From: CAZYQW01 sp964649825 | GTDB taxonomy: Bacteria; Planctomycetota; B15-G4; JADJEK01 | Assembly: GCA_964649825.1 (NCBI GenBank) | Contig: CAZYQW010000089.1 | Span: 1 to 64,000 of the forward strand | Reading direction: 5' to 3' | DNA length: 64,000 bases | Shown here: piece after piece, positions 8,964 to 17,549 of the stretch | How the letters are laid out: each line of letters begins with the position of its first letter | Position numbering within the stretch: the stretch's first letter is position 1 | The notes under the pieces: generated by a model | What the model was told of the DNA's origin: nothing | What the model saw: only the letters and a program-made list of their open reading frames with translations | Databases searched by the model: none | Translations under genes and position numbers: made by a program

Positions 8964-9231
8964 ATGAACCGCGCCGCCGCCACCCTCTTCCCCGTCCTGC
9001 TCGGCACCATGGTGACGTCGACCGCTGCCGCGCAGACGCAGACGTGGATGCGCACCCGGGAGCATCTTCTTCGAGTGCAGCTCGTCGATCACCGCTCATC
9101 CCGCCGGGCCGTCGGTCTGGCCGCAGGGCGTCCCGTCGGGCTTCGACCTCTACGTCCAGTACGCGCTGGTCGATCCGTCCGCCCCGACCGGCGTCGCGCT
9201 CTCGAACGCGATCCAGGGCGTCACGCGGTGA
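8964..9231 (+). pseudogene. Remnant of a secreted protein gene: signal peptide plus frameshifted C-terminal tail
   Basis: An ATG at 8964, 9 bases after AAGGAG, starts a clean signal peptide (MNRAAATLFPVLLGTMVTS, then AAAQ). Soon after, about residue 30, sense is lost in that frame. From about 9061 another frame reads SIFFECSS and then GFDLYVQYALVDPSAPTGVA, ending SNAIQGVTR and a TGA at 9229-9231. The tail resembles the final strand region of secreted proteins common in planctomycetes (pattern DLYxQ..xDPxAPxGxxxSNA), usually several hundred residues long. The gene therefore seems to have lost its middle and its frame. An alternative is a genuinely short two-frame gene or a sequencing error, but an error alone would not restore the missing length. 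Confidence 0.6.
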
Positions 9232-9375
9232 CGTAGTCCGATCCGAATCGACGGTCCTGCGCGAGCGCCTCGGGGGGCGTGTCTCCGAGGCGACCGTTCA
9301 TCCCCGAGGCAGCATGAGGCCGACGCGCCGCCGCGCCGCTCGCGCGGGCGTGGCCGACGGTCGCATCGACGCGGC

Positions 9376-9382
9376 AAGGAGG
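9376..9382 (+). promoter_or_regulatory. Ribosome binding site setting the sigma factor start
   Basis: AAGGAGG lies 9 bases before the GTG at 9392. It selects that codon over the upstream in-frame ATG at 9314, whose extra 26 residues are arginine-rich and unlike the family. Confidence 0.7.
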
Positions 9383-9391
9383 TCTCTCGCG

Positions 9392-9958
9392 GTGTTTCTC
9401 GATCCGAACGAAGGTTCACGTCTGCTGGTGAAATCCGGCGACGGGACGAAGCTCGCCGACCTCGTGCCGCTCGTGTACGACGAGCTGCGTGCGATGGCAC
9501 GAGACCAGCTCGCGCGCGAGCGGCCGGGGCACACCCTCCAGGCGACCGCGTTGGTCCACGAGGCGTGGATGCGGCTCGGCGCCGACCGGCGGCTCGGCAT
9601 GGAGGGCCGGCGGCGCTTCTTCGGGGCGGCCGCGGAAGCGATGCGGCGCGTGCTGATCGACTCGGCGCGCAAGGCGAGAAGCGCGCGCCGCGGAGGCGGC
9701 GGACGGCGCCTGGACGTGACGCTCGGCGAGTACCCGGAGCTGCACGAGCCCGATCGCCTGCTCGCTCTCCATGATGCCCTGTCCCGGCTCGAGGCCGAGG
9801 ACGCGCGCGCCGCCGACGTCGCACGTCTGCGGATCTTCTGCGGCCTGTCTCCCGACGAGGCCGCGTCCTGCCTCGACGTATCGCCGCGCACGGCGGCGCG
9901 CGAGTGGGCGTTCGCCCGGGCTCGCCTCACGGAGATCATCGTCGGAGACGAGAGGTGA
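9392..9958 (+). CDS. ECF-type RNA polymerase sigma factor (kinase-linked group)
   Basis: This 188-residue sigma-70-like factor has only regions 2 and 4. Region 2 reads LVPLVYDELRAMARDQLARE with HTLQATALVHEAWMRL. This pattern belongs to the ECF group typical of planctomycetes and acidobacteria that is encoded beside Ser/Thr kinases (TIGR02999-like). Region 4 contains SPDEAASCLDVSPRTAAREW, the helix-turn-helix for the -35 element. The start is GTG at 9392, set by a strong AAGGAGG. The stop overlaps the kinase gene by 4 bases (GTGA), so the two are coupled. No anti-sigma gene follows, which fits regulation by the kinase; that link is an inference. Confidence 0.88.
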   Translation: MFLDPNEGSRLLVKSGDGTKLADLVPLVYDELRAMARDQLARERPGHTLQATALVHEAWMRLGADRRLGMEGRRRFFGAAAEAMRRVLIDSARKARSARRGGGGRRLDVTLGEYPELHEPDRLLALHDALSRLEAEDARAADVARLRIFCGLSPDEAASCLDVSPRTAAREWAFARARLTEIIVGDER

Positions 9959-12477
9959 ACGTCACGCCGCGCGCCAAGGCGCTCTTCCTCGACGTCCTCG
10001 ATCAACCGGCGGAGCGGCGGGAGTCGTTCCTGGCCGAGCGGTGCGCCGGCGACTCCGCAATGCTCCGGCGCGTGGAAGCGATGCTGCGGGCGTATGACCG
10101 CGCCGCCGACGTCTTCTCCACGACCGCCGCCGCCGTGCGACCGGCGGCCGCGCCCGAGCTGGCCCCCGGCGACCGGGTCGCGGAGTACGCCCTGCTCGAG
10201 CGGATCGGCGCCGGCGGGTTCGGCGTGGTCTTCCTCGCCGAACAGCACGAACCCGTGCCCCGTCAAGTCGCCCTCAAGGTCCTGAAGGTCGGAATGGACG
10301 CGCCGAGCGTGGTGGCACGCTTCACGCAGGAGCTGCAGGCGCTCGCGCTCATGGACCACCCGAACATCGCGCGCGTGCTCGATGCAGGTTCGACCGAGAC
10401 CGGCCGACCGTTCTTCGTCATGGAGCGCGTGGTCGGATCGTCGCTCACCGCGTACTGCAGCGCCGGCGCGCTCGACCTCGAGGCTCGCCTCCGCCTCGTC
10501 ATCGCGGTCTGCATGGCGGTGCAGCACGCCCACCAGAAGGGGATCATCCATCGCGACTTGAAACCCAGCAACGTGCTCGTCACGGAGATCGACGGACGGC
10601 CCGTTCCGAAGGTGATCGACTTCGGCGTGGCCAAGGCGATCGCCGGCCAGCTCGCCGACAATCCCGACCTCACCGGAGAGGGTCAGGCGCTCGGCACGCC
10701 CCCGTACATGAGCCCCGAACAGCTCGACGGGGCGCCCGGCATCGACACCCGCGCCGACGTGTATGCGCTCGGCGTGCTGTTGTTCGAGCTGATCACCGGC
10801 CGCGTGCCGCTCCCGCTCTCGGAGTCGGGGCTCCACGCGTTCCGGACGCGGGTGCGCGACGAGATTCCGTCGCGCCCGAGCGTGGCCGCGCGCCTCTTCA
10901 ACGGGCGGGCCGTCTCCGAACGCGTGCCGATCGACCTGGACTGGATCGTGCTGCGCTGCCTGGAGAAGGAGCCCGATCGCCGGTACCCCACCGCGCTCGC
11001 GCTGGCCCGCGACGTCGAGCGACTGATCAGGCGGCACCCGGTCGAGGCGGCGCCGCCGTCGACGTGGTACCGCGTGCGCAAGCTGGCCGGTCGCCACCGC
11101 GTGGCCGCGGTGACGCTGCTGATCGCCGCGGCGGGCGTGATCGCCAGCGTGATCGCGGCGACGGCTGGCTTCGTGGAGGCGCGGCATCAGGCCGCGATCG
11201 CGCGCGCGGTGACCGACTTCTTCAACCGCGACGTGCTGCCGTCCGTGGCACCATCCAGCCAGCCGGGACGAGGCCGGGACGTCACGATGAGGGAGGTCCT
11301 CGACACCGCGGCGCGCAAGATCGAGACGGCGAGCCGTCCCGGCGGCGAGTTCGCCGGCGCCCCTCGGGTCGAGGCCGCGGTGCGCCGCGCGATCGGCGAC
11401 ACCTACTTCCTGCTCGGCGAGGTGCCACACGCGGAGCAGCACTTGACGCGCGTCCACGACCTGCTGCGGGCCGCGCTCGGGCCAGATCACGAGGACACCC
11501 TGGAGGTGGCGCAGGACCGGGCGTCGGCGTTGCGCGCCCTCGGGCGCTACGTCGAGGCCGAGACGCTGCAGCGCGACGTCGTGGGCCGCCGCCTGCGCAC
11601 GCTCGGCGCCAACGACTACGGCACGCTCACCTCTCAGCAGGGGCTGGCCCTGCTGCTCGTCACCCTCGGGCGCAACGACGAGGCGCTCGCCCTCGCCGGC
11701 GAGGTGCTCGCGCGCCTGCAAGACGGCGAGGACCCGCGCACCCAGGGCATCCGGCAGAACCTCGGGATCGTGTTGGCGCGTTGCGGCCGCTACGACGAGG
11801 CCGAGGCCCTGTTCCGCAAGGCGCTCGCGGTGGAGCGGCGCTTCCTGGCGCCGGCCGACCCCGACCTGCTGTCCTCGCTCACGAACCTCGCCGCGCTCCT
11901 GCGCGCACGCGATCGCGATGACGAAGCCGTCGCCCTCCTCGAGGAGGTGCACGCGGCGCAACGTCAGGTGCTCGGCGACGACCACCCGAACACGCTGGTC
12001 ACCGCGTGCAACCTCGGCGACCTGTGGGTGCAGTCCGGACGCCCGCGGGACGCCGAGCGTCTGCTCGAGCCCACGCTCGCGGCGGCGCGGCGCACCCACG
12101 GCGACCAGCAGGTCCACACGCTCCGGCTGATGGCGTCCCTCGGCCGCGCCCGTCAGGCCACGGGCGATCTCCCCGCGGCGGAGGCGTTGTTTCGAGACGC
12201 GCTCAGGGGCTCCGAGCAGAGCGTCGGCGAGGAGACGATCGAGACGGTGGCGTTCCTGAACGACCTCGCGAGCGTGCTGGAGGAACAGCGTCGAGACGCC
12301 GAGATCGAGCCGCTTCTGCGGCGGTCGCTCGCGCTGTCGGAACGCGTCTTCGGGGCGGACCACGCCCACGCGGCGCTGGCGCGCAGGAACCTGGCCCACT
12401 TCCTGCGGCGCACCGGCCGCGCCGTCGATGCCGTCGAGCCGATCGATCGAGCGGAGCGGGCGCCAGCCGGCCCATAG
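9955..12477 (+). CDS. Transmembrane Ser/Thr protein kinase with C-terminal TPR repeats
   Basis: This is an 840-residue Hanks-type kinase. The glycine loop is IGAGGFGVVF (residues 84-93), the ATP lysine is K108 in VALKVLK, the catalytic loop is HRDLKPSN (H199, D201), the metal-binding DFG starts at D222 and the activation segment ends in MSPEQ. One membrane helix (about 383-406) separates the cytoplasmic kinase from a large C-terminal region of TPR units (about 450-830) with repeated ALGRYVEAE and AxxLFRxAL patterns. The start is GTG inside the sigma factor stop. The kinase probably signals to the coupled sigma factor. Such TPR kinases are numerous in planctomycetes. Confidence 0.9.
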   Translation: MNVTPRAKALFLDVLDQPAERRESFLAERCAGDSAMLRRVEAMLRAYDRAADVFSTTAAAVRPAAAPELAPGDRVAEYALLERIGAGGFGVVFLAEQHEPVPRQVALKVLKVGMDAPSVVARFTQELQALALMDHPNIARVLDAGSTETGRPFFVMERVVGSSLTAYCSAGALDLEARLRLVIAVCMAVQHAHQKGIIHRDLKPSNVLVTEIDGRPVPKVIDFGVAKAIAGQLADNPDLTGEGQALGTPPYMSPEQLDGAPGIDTRADVYALGVLLFELITGRVPLPLSESGLHAFRTRVRDEIPSRPSVAARLFNGRAVSERVPIDLDWIVLRCLEKEPDRRYPTALALARDVERLIRRHPVEAAPPSTWYRVRKLAGRHRVAAVTLLIAAAGVIASVIAATAGFVEARHQAAIARAVTDFFNRDVLPSVAPSSQPGRGRDVTMREVLDTAARKIETASRPGGEFAGAPRVEAAVRRAIGDTYFLLGEVPHAEQHLTRVHDLLRAALGPDHEDTLEVAQDRASALRALGRYVEAETLQRDVVGRRLRTLGANDYGTLTSQQGLALLLVTLGRNDEALALAGEVLARLQDGEDPRTQGIRQNLGIVLARCGRYDEAEALFRKALAVERRFLAPADPDLLSSLTNLAALLRARDRDDEAVALLEEVHAAQRQVLGDDHPNTLVTACNLGDLWVQSGRPRDAERLLEPTLAAARRTHGDQQVHTLRLMASLGRARQATGDLPAAEALFRDALRGSEQSVGEETIETVAFLNDLASVLEEQRRDAEIEPLLRRSLALSERVFGADHAHAALARRNLAHFLRRTGRAVDAVEPIDRAERAPAGP

Positions 12478-12644
12478 CGTGATACGGCAGGAATCCGGGG
12501 TCGCCGCCGGAGAGGACGAGAGCGAGAAAAACGGGAAAGCTTGGCAGTCCGCCACGCCACCTCGCGCCACGGAGGGGCAATCGTTCCGCGGGAGCTTCGC
12601 ACGCCGCGAGGAAGCGGAACGACACTAAGAGCAAGGAGCCACCC

Positions 12645-14063
12645 ATGGCGCTCATCCATCCGAACCACATCGTCGTCGCGTGCGCGGTGTTCTGCCTTCC
12701 GCTCGCGGAAGCCGGCAAACTCGAGGTTCCATCCCCCGAGTACGAGACGATCCAACAAGCGGCGGACGCCGCGAGCAGCGGAGACGTGATCGAGGTCGAG
12801 AAAGGGACCTACTTCGAGAACGTGCGGCTGGAACGTGACGACGTGACCCTCCTGGGGGACGGCGCGCTGATCGACGGCCAGTTCCTCGGGCCATGCGTCC
12901 TCGTCACGGGCGCTCGCGTGACCATCCGCGGACTGCGGCTCGTGAACGGCACGGAGGGGATCCGCGTCGGCGCCCCCGACGCGCGGATCGAGGACAACCG
13001 TGTCTTCGCGACGCGCGGCGAGGGCATCCGCGTCGAAGCAGACGGCGTCAAGGTCATCGACAACACGATCGGGGCCTGCGGCTCCGTGGGGATCGCGGTC
13101 GAAGCGTCGAGCAACACGGGCACGACCATCGTGGACGGAAACGACCTCAGCCAGTGCCACGGCATCCAATTGGTCGTCGGACGCGTGCTGGTCCGCGGGA
13201 ACAAGATCGCGTTCGCCAAGGGCGGGCTTCGGGTCGACACGTACCACCCCTCCCTGCCGTCGGTGGTCGCGAAGAACGACGTCCAGCACTGCAACGGCGA
13301 CGGCATCGAATGCGAGGCATACGGGGCCGGGAGCATCCTCATCCAGGGCAACCGGCTCGAGGTGATCGACAACGACGCGCTCGATCTCACGCCGACGAGC
13401 GGCGAGATCCACGTGTTCGACAACGAGCTCCGCGGCGCGGGAGGCGACGGCGTCGAAGTGAACGGAGCCACCGGCACGAAGAGCGTGCGGATCGAGCGCA
13501 ACGTCATCGAATGCGTCAGCGGCGACGGGATCCACTACGTCGGCGACGGCGCGGTCATGATCGACAACCGGATCGAGCGCGCGGCGAGCCGCGGCATCGT
13601 CCTCGACGCCGACTCCATGACGCCCCACACGATCGCCGGCAACCGGGTCCGGCTGAGCGGTGAAGAGGGCATCAGCGTGGCCGCCAACGCCGTGACCATC
13701 GCGGGCAACGTCGTCAAGAAGAACGCGTTCGACGGCATTCGCGCCTGCGGCGACGACAACGTGATCCGTGACAACGACGTGTCGAAGAACTGGGGCGCCG
13801 GGATCGCGATCGTGAAGGGAATCCGCAACAAGCTGCGTTTCAACTCTTCCGTCGCCAACGGCCACGAGGGCATCGACAACTCCGGACAGCTCACGTTGAT
13901 CGAGGGCAACCTCTGCCGCAAGAACGCGCTCGGCGTCGGCCCGGACATCGCGGGCAAGGGCCACGGCGCGGGCGGGGTCGACAGCTTCGCCGGCAACGAC
14001 TTCGGCACCGGCGGAGCGGACGCCCTGCAGCGCCTCGACTTCTTCCCGCCGCTCAAGATGTAG
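12645..14063 (+). CDS. Secreted right-handed parallel beta-helix protein
   Basis: This is a 472-residue protein with a signal peptide (cleavage near LAEA-G, residue 23). Residues 30 to 450 are successive beta-helix coils of about 22 residues, recognisable by repeated GxxIxDNxV and IxGNxxxKN patterns (PbH1/NosD-like). The opening YETIQQAADAASSGDVIEVE is the usual N-cap of this fold, seen in pectin lyase-like proteins. No catalytic residues can be assigned from sequence. AAGGAG lies 9 bases before the ATG. It follows the kinase gene by 167 bases and ends at a strong hairpin terminator. A polysaccharide-binding or -cleaving role is possible but not shown. Confidence 0.82.
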   Translation: MALIHPNHIVVACAVFCLPLAEAGKLEVPSPEYETIQQAADAASSGDVIEVEKGTYFENVRLERDDVTLLGDGALIDGQFLGPCVLVTGARVTIRGLRLVNGTEGIRVGAPDARIEDNRVFATRGEGIRVEADGVKVIDNTIGACGSVGIAVEASSNTGTTIVDGNDLSQCHGIQLVVGRVLVRGNKIAFAKGGLRVDTYHPSLPSVVAKNDVQHCNGDGIECEAYGAGSILIQGNRLEVIDNDALDLTPTSGEIHVFDNELRGAGGDGVEVNGATGTKSVRIERNVIECVSGDGIHYVGDGAVMIDNRIERAASRGIVLDADSMTPHTIAGNRVRLSGEEGISVAANAVTIAGNVVKKNAFDGIRACGDDNVIRDNDVSKNWGAGIAIVKGIRNKLRFNSSVANGHEGIDNSGQLTLIEGNLCRKNALGVGPDIAGKGHGAGGVDSFAGNDFGTGGADALQRLDFFPPLKM

Positions 14064-14077
14064 CCTCATCCAGAGGG

Positions 14078-14124
14078 CCGGCTGCCGTGGGGAACGCGTC
14101 CCCGCGGCAGCCGGATTCTTCTTC
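14078..14124 (+). terminator. Hairpin terminator after the beta-helix gene
   Basis: CCGGCTGCCG (14078-14087) pairs with CGGCAGCCGG (14105-14114), extended by a T-G pair and GGGGA/TCCCC to a 5-base loop, about 16 pairs in all. ATTCTTCTTC follows. It lies 15 bases past the stop. Confidence 0.7.
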
Positions 14125-14143
14125 GACCACCGGGCCGCACCCC

Positions 14144-14343
14144 TACGACGTCAAGCGCGCGAAGGACGCGCTCAAGAACGATCCGTTCTTCGCCGGCCCA
14201 AGGAGTGGAAGGCCGCGGTCGAGCTGCTCCTCGAGATCGGCCGCCGCGCCGAGCAGCAGGCGTTCGCGAAGTACGGACTCGACGCGGTGATGACGCGCTA
14301 CCTGCCGGAGACGCTGAGGGACCCGCGGAAGTTCCTTCCGTAG
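14144..14343 (+). pseudogene. Frameshifted C-terminal relic resembling DNA topoisomerase VI subunit A
   Basis: One frame reads YDVKRAKDALKNDPFFAG (from 14144). From 14200 the next frame continues KEWKAAVELLLEIGRRAEQQ, AFAKYGLDAVMTRYLPETL and RDPRKFLP, ending in a TAG at 14341-14343. Joined, this looks like the extreme C-terminus of topoisomerase VI subunit A (Spo11-like), whose last helices contain AEQQAL...GL....YLPEKL. One base has been lost near 14198. Nothing of the catalytic tyrosine or Toprim parts is present upstream, where a terminator sits instead. It is therefore a remnant, perhaps left by a deletion or a transfer junction. The assignment rests on remembered family motifs. Bases 14344-14477 hold no gene. 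Confidence 0.55.
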
Positions 14344-14477
14344 GGACGAAGGCCGTGCCTCTGGACTCTCGGCGCGCCGAAGCGGATCATGACGACCCCA
14401 CCTGCCACCCTCGCGCCGCCGCTTACGATCCCCGACCAACTCGACTGTCACGACTGTCTCGACCATAAGGAAACGCC

Positions 14478-15629
14478 GTGCCCACCCGCCCCACCGTCAA
14501 GCCGTCGAACCCCTGCTTCTCCTCCGGCCCCTGCGCCAAACGGCCCGGCTGGTCGCCCGCCGCGCTCGAGGGCGCCTGGGTCGGCCGCTCGCACCGAGCC
14601 GGCGGCGGCAAAGCGAAGCTGAAGGAGGTGATCGACCGTTCGAAGGCCCTGCTCCGCATGCCGGACGATTGGCGGCTCGGGATCGTGCCGGCGTCCGACA
14701 CCGGCGCCGTCGAGTGCACGATGTGGTCGATGCTCGGGCCGCGCGGCGTCGACATGCTGTCCTGGGAGAGCTTCGGCCTCGGTTGGGCGACTGACGCGCA
14801 GAAGCAGTTGAAGCTCGGCGACGTCCGCCATCTCGCGGCCGACTACGGTGCGTTGCCCGACCTCGCGGCGGTCGACGCGGACCGGGACGTCGTGTTCACG
14901 TGGAACGGAACGACGTCAGGCGTGCGCGTGCCGGACGCGGATTGGGTCGGCATCGGCCGCGCCGGCCTCGCGATCTGCGACGCCACCTCGGCCGCGTTCG
15001 CCATGGACCTCGCGTGGGACCGCCTCGACGTCTGCACCTGGTCGTGGCAGAAGGTCCTCGGCGGCGAGGCGGCGCACGGGATGCTCGCGCTGTCCCCCCG
15101 CGCCGTGCAGCGCCTCGAGTCGTTCGTCCCCCCGCGGCCGCTGCCGAAGATCTTCCGCCTGACGAAGGGCGGCAAGCTGATCGAGGAGATCTTCGCGGGC
15201 GAGACGATCAACACGCCGTCGATGCTCGCGACCGAGGACGCGCTGGATGGGCTCCGCTGGGCCGAATCGATCGGCGGGCTCGACGCGCTCATCGCACGCT
15301 CCGAGGCGAACCTGAACGCCGTCTCCGATTGGGTCGAGCGAACCGCGTGGGTCGACTTCCTCGCTCGCGACCCCAGGACCCGTTCGTCGACCTCGATCGG
15401 TCTGGTGATCGTCGATCCGTGGTTCCAGTCCCTCGCCACGGACGACCGCGCGGCGATGGTCAAACGCATGGTGAAGCTCCTCGAGACCGAGAACGCCGCG
15501 TACGACGTCGGCAGCTACCGCGACGCTCCCGCCGGCCTGCGCATCTGGGGCGGCGGCACCGTGGAGACCGCGAACGTCGAGGCGCTCCTCCCGTGGCTCG
15601 ACTGGGCGTACGCAACGGTTCGGGAATAA
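14478..15629 (+). CDS. serC: Phosphoserine aminotransferase SerC
   Basis: SerC is the PLP-dependent transaminase of serine synthesis, converting 3-phosphohydroxypyruvate and glutamate to phosphoserine. The N-terminal NPCFSSGPCAKRPGWS is diagnostic of the longer SerC branch (alphaproteobacterial/archaeal type). The Schiff-base lysine is K192 in WSWQKVLGGEAAHG, and DATSAAFAMDL supplies the cofactor Asp. The protein is 383 residues, full length. The start is GTG at 14478 with AAGGAA 5 bases upstream. serA and serB are not in the window. The gene is convergent with surE. Confidence 0.92.
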   Translation: MPTRPTVKPSNPCFSSGPCAKRPGWSPAALEGAWVGRSHRAGGGKAKLKEVIDRSKALLRMPDDWRLGIVPASDTGAVECTMWSMLGPRGVDMLSWESFGLGWATDAQKQLKLGDVRHLAADYGALPDLAAVDADRDVVFTWNGTTSGVRVPDADWVGIGRAGLAICDATSAAFAMDLAWDRLDVCTWSWQKVLGGEAAHGMLALSPRAVQRLESFVPPRPLPKIFRLTKGGKLIEEIFAGETINTPSMLATEDALDGLRWAESIGGLDALIARSEANLNAVSDWVERTAWVDFLARDPRTRSSTSIGLVIVDPWFQSLATDDRAAMVKRMVKLLETENAAYDVGSYRDAPAGLRIWGGGTVETANVEALLPWLDWAYATVRE

Positions 15630-15657
15630 GGGATGCTTGGCGGCGCCGCGCTGGAGG

Positions 15658-16476
15658 TCAGCCTTGGAACTTGGACCGCCAGCCATCGAGGGCGACGCGG
15701 TCGGTGAGGTCGTACGCGAGCGGGGTCAAGGTGATCTTGCCGTCGAGGAGGTACCGCACGTCGGAGTCCGGGTCGGTCACTGCGAAGTCGAAGCCGGTCC
15801 CGGCGGCCCAGTAGTAGACGTCGCCGCGCGGACTCTCGCGCCGCTCGTAGAGGTCGTTCAGCCCGTGGAGGTTCATCGGGCAGACGACGATCTCGGGATC
15901 GTCGATCGGACGTCCTTTCTCGACGCGCGGGACGTTGATGTTCACGCACGAGTGCCGGGTGAGCAGGCCGCTCGCGATCACACGTTCGAGCGCGGAGCGG
16001 CCGAGCCGGGCCGCGCGGTCGAAGTCGGGCGTGCCGGCTCCGATGTGCAGGCTGATCGCGACCGCCGGGATGCCGAGGAACGCGGCTTCGATCGCCGCGG
16101 CGACGGTGCCGGAGTAGATCACGTTGACGCCGACGTTCGCGCCCACGTTCATCCCGGACACGACGACGTCGGGCCGCGTCCGCGCGCCGTAGCGCTCCGG
16201 CCAGAGCGACGCCAGCGCGACCTTCACGCAGTCGGCCGGGCGCCCGTCGACCGCGACTCCGATGAAGTGCGGCTTCATCTCGACCGAGCCGGCCATGAGG
16301 GGCTTCCAGAACGTCACCCCGTGGCTCGCCGCCGACTGGACGGTCTCCGGCGCAACCGCGAAGACGTCCTCGCAGAACGGCTCCAGGGGCGGGTCGCCGA
16401 GCCCCTTCAACGCGTCATGCATGGCGATGATGCCGGGGGCCCGGATCCCGTCGTCGTTCGTGAGGAGGATGCGCAT
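15658..16476 (-). CDS. surE: 5'/3'-nucleotidase SurE
   Basis: SurE is a metal-dependent nucleoside monophosphate phosphatase of stationary-phase survival, cytoplasmic. MRILLTNDDGIRAPGI carries the metal-binding Asp pair D8/D9. SAASHGVT and SGMNVGANVGVNVIYSGTV are the other family blocks (metal Ser and Asn). The protein is 272 residues; the start was set at the ATG immediately before RILLTNDDG, where all SurE proteins begin. Its end lies 28 bases from the serC stop on the other strand. Confidence 0.93.
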   Translation of the reverse strand: MRILLTNDDGIRAPGIIAMHDALKGLGDPPLEPFCEDVFAVAPETVQSAASHGVTFWKPLMAGSVEMKPHFIGVAVDGRPADCVKVALASLWPERYGARTRPDVVVSGMNVGANVGVNVIYSGTVAAAIEAAFLGIPAVAISLHIGAGTPDFDRAARLGRSALERVIASGLLTRHSCVNINVPRVEKGRPIDDPEIVVCPMNLHGLNDLYERRESPRGDVYYWAAGTGFDFAVTDPDSDVRYLLDGKITLTPLAYDLTDRVALDGWRSKFQG

Positions 16477-16667
16477 GGGTGGAGACGGTAGGAGTCGGCG
16501 CGGCGCGGACCAACGACGAAACGTCGCGTGGTCGCCCGCGCACCGGCGCCGACGGGGTACGGAGCGCCGCGAGGAAGCGCCTGTCCCGCACCAGGGGATG
16601 GACATCTCGCCGCCAATGCCGACAATCTGCGCGGTTCGAAACCCGTCAGAGCCGCCGGAGCGAGACC

Positions 16668-17549
16668 ATGCACCGTTCACCGACCTCCATCTCTGTCCTG
16701 GCCCTCGCCGTCCTCCCGTTCTCGTCCGGCTGTTTCATGGGAATCGGCAAGTCGGGCGCCGACCTCGAGCTGGGCGTGCCGACGATGGACGTGGCGCTCG
16801 TGCTGGATCGCAGCTCCTACGGGATGGGCGCCCCGATCGTGGCCGAGGTGACGGTGACGAACACCGGGGACAAGACGGTCTCGGTTCCGCGGCCCGGGCG
16901 CGACACGATCGACTTCTACCTCCGTCCGGTCTCGGCGACCGATCCGCGCCACACGCAGAAGGTCGCGTGGGCGCTCGAGGAGCCGGAGTTCGTCTCCCTC
17001 GAGCCCGGCACGTCGGATCAGCGCAAGTTCGCGTTGAACCTCGCGACGAAGGAGGCCGGCGAGTACGTGATCCACGCGGTCTATCGGACCGAGCCCGATC
17101 CGTCCCTCGAGCTCGCCGCCGCCACCGTCACGTCCCCGGGCGTGCCGATCACCGTCGATGCATCGTTCGTCGTTTTCGAACGCGACGGGATGGGCCTGAT
17201 CACCGAGAGCGAGGCGAAGCGGGTCGCCACCGAGTTCTTCCACCGGGACGCACTCCGCGCCGAGGCCCGGCTCGTGAAGGACGAGCGCATCCGAATGCAC
17301 ATATGGTGGGTCACGGTCTACTACGCGTCGCCGGCCGACGACGGCTCGGTGTTCGGCTCCTGCCTGATCGACCCGTTCCTCGGCCACGTCCGCTCGAAGG
17401 CGACGAAGCCGGTGCCGCCGCCCACGGCTACTCCTCCGGGTGCACCGGCAGGTGCGCCGGGTGCACCGGCAGGTGCGCCGGCGAGTGTGCCGGGCCAACC
17501 GATCAGCCAGGCGGCGGCGGATCCTCGCGACCGTCGAACTGCGAAATGA
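16668..17549 (+). CDS. Predicted lipoprotein with Pro/Ala-rich tail
   Basis: This is a 293-residue protein with a lipoprotein signal peptide ending LPFSSGC (C22), so it is predicted to be membrane-anchored outside the cytoplasm. Residues 40-190 look like an Ig-like or CARDB-type beta domain (VAEVTVTNTGDKTVSVP), and residues 190-255 form a second small domain with MHIWWVTVYYAS. The C-terminal 45 residues are repeats of PAGAPG type encoded by a 21-bp tandem duplication. The ATG at 16668 was chosen because the signal peptide starts there. No function is recognised. The 3' end overlaps the opposite-strand gene by 47 bases. Confidence 0.7.
   Translation: MHRSPTSISVLALAVLPFSSGCFMGIGKSGADLELGVPTMDVALVLDRSSYGMGAPIVAEVTVTNTGDKTVSVPRPGRDTIDFYLRPVSATDPRHTQKVAWALEEPEFVSLEPGTSDQRKFALNLATKEAGEYVIHAVYRTEPDPSLELAAATVTSPGVPITVDASFVVFERDGMGLITESEAKRVATEFFHRDALRAEARLVKDERIRMHIWWVTVYYASPADDGSVFGSCLIDPFLGHVRSKATKPVPPPTATPPGAPAGAPGAPAGAPASVPGQPISQAAADPRDRRTAK
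17439..17480. repeat. Two perfect 21-bp tandem repeats inside the lipoprotein gene
   Basis: The unit GGTGCACCGGCAGGTGCGCCG occurs twice without change and encodes GAPAGAP. It keeps the reading frame and probably varies in copy number by slippage. Confidence 0.9.

Noticed and set aside
9298..12570. 1090-codon minus frame opposite the sigma factor and kinase
   Set aside because: Antisense of two recognised genes, with no motif of its own.
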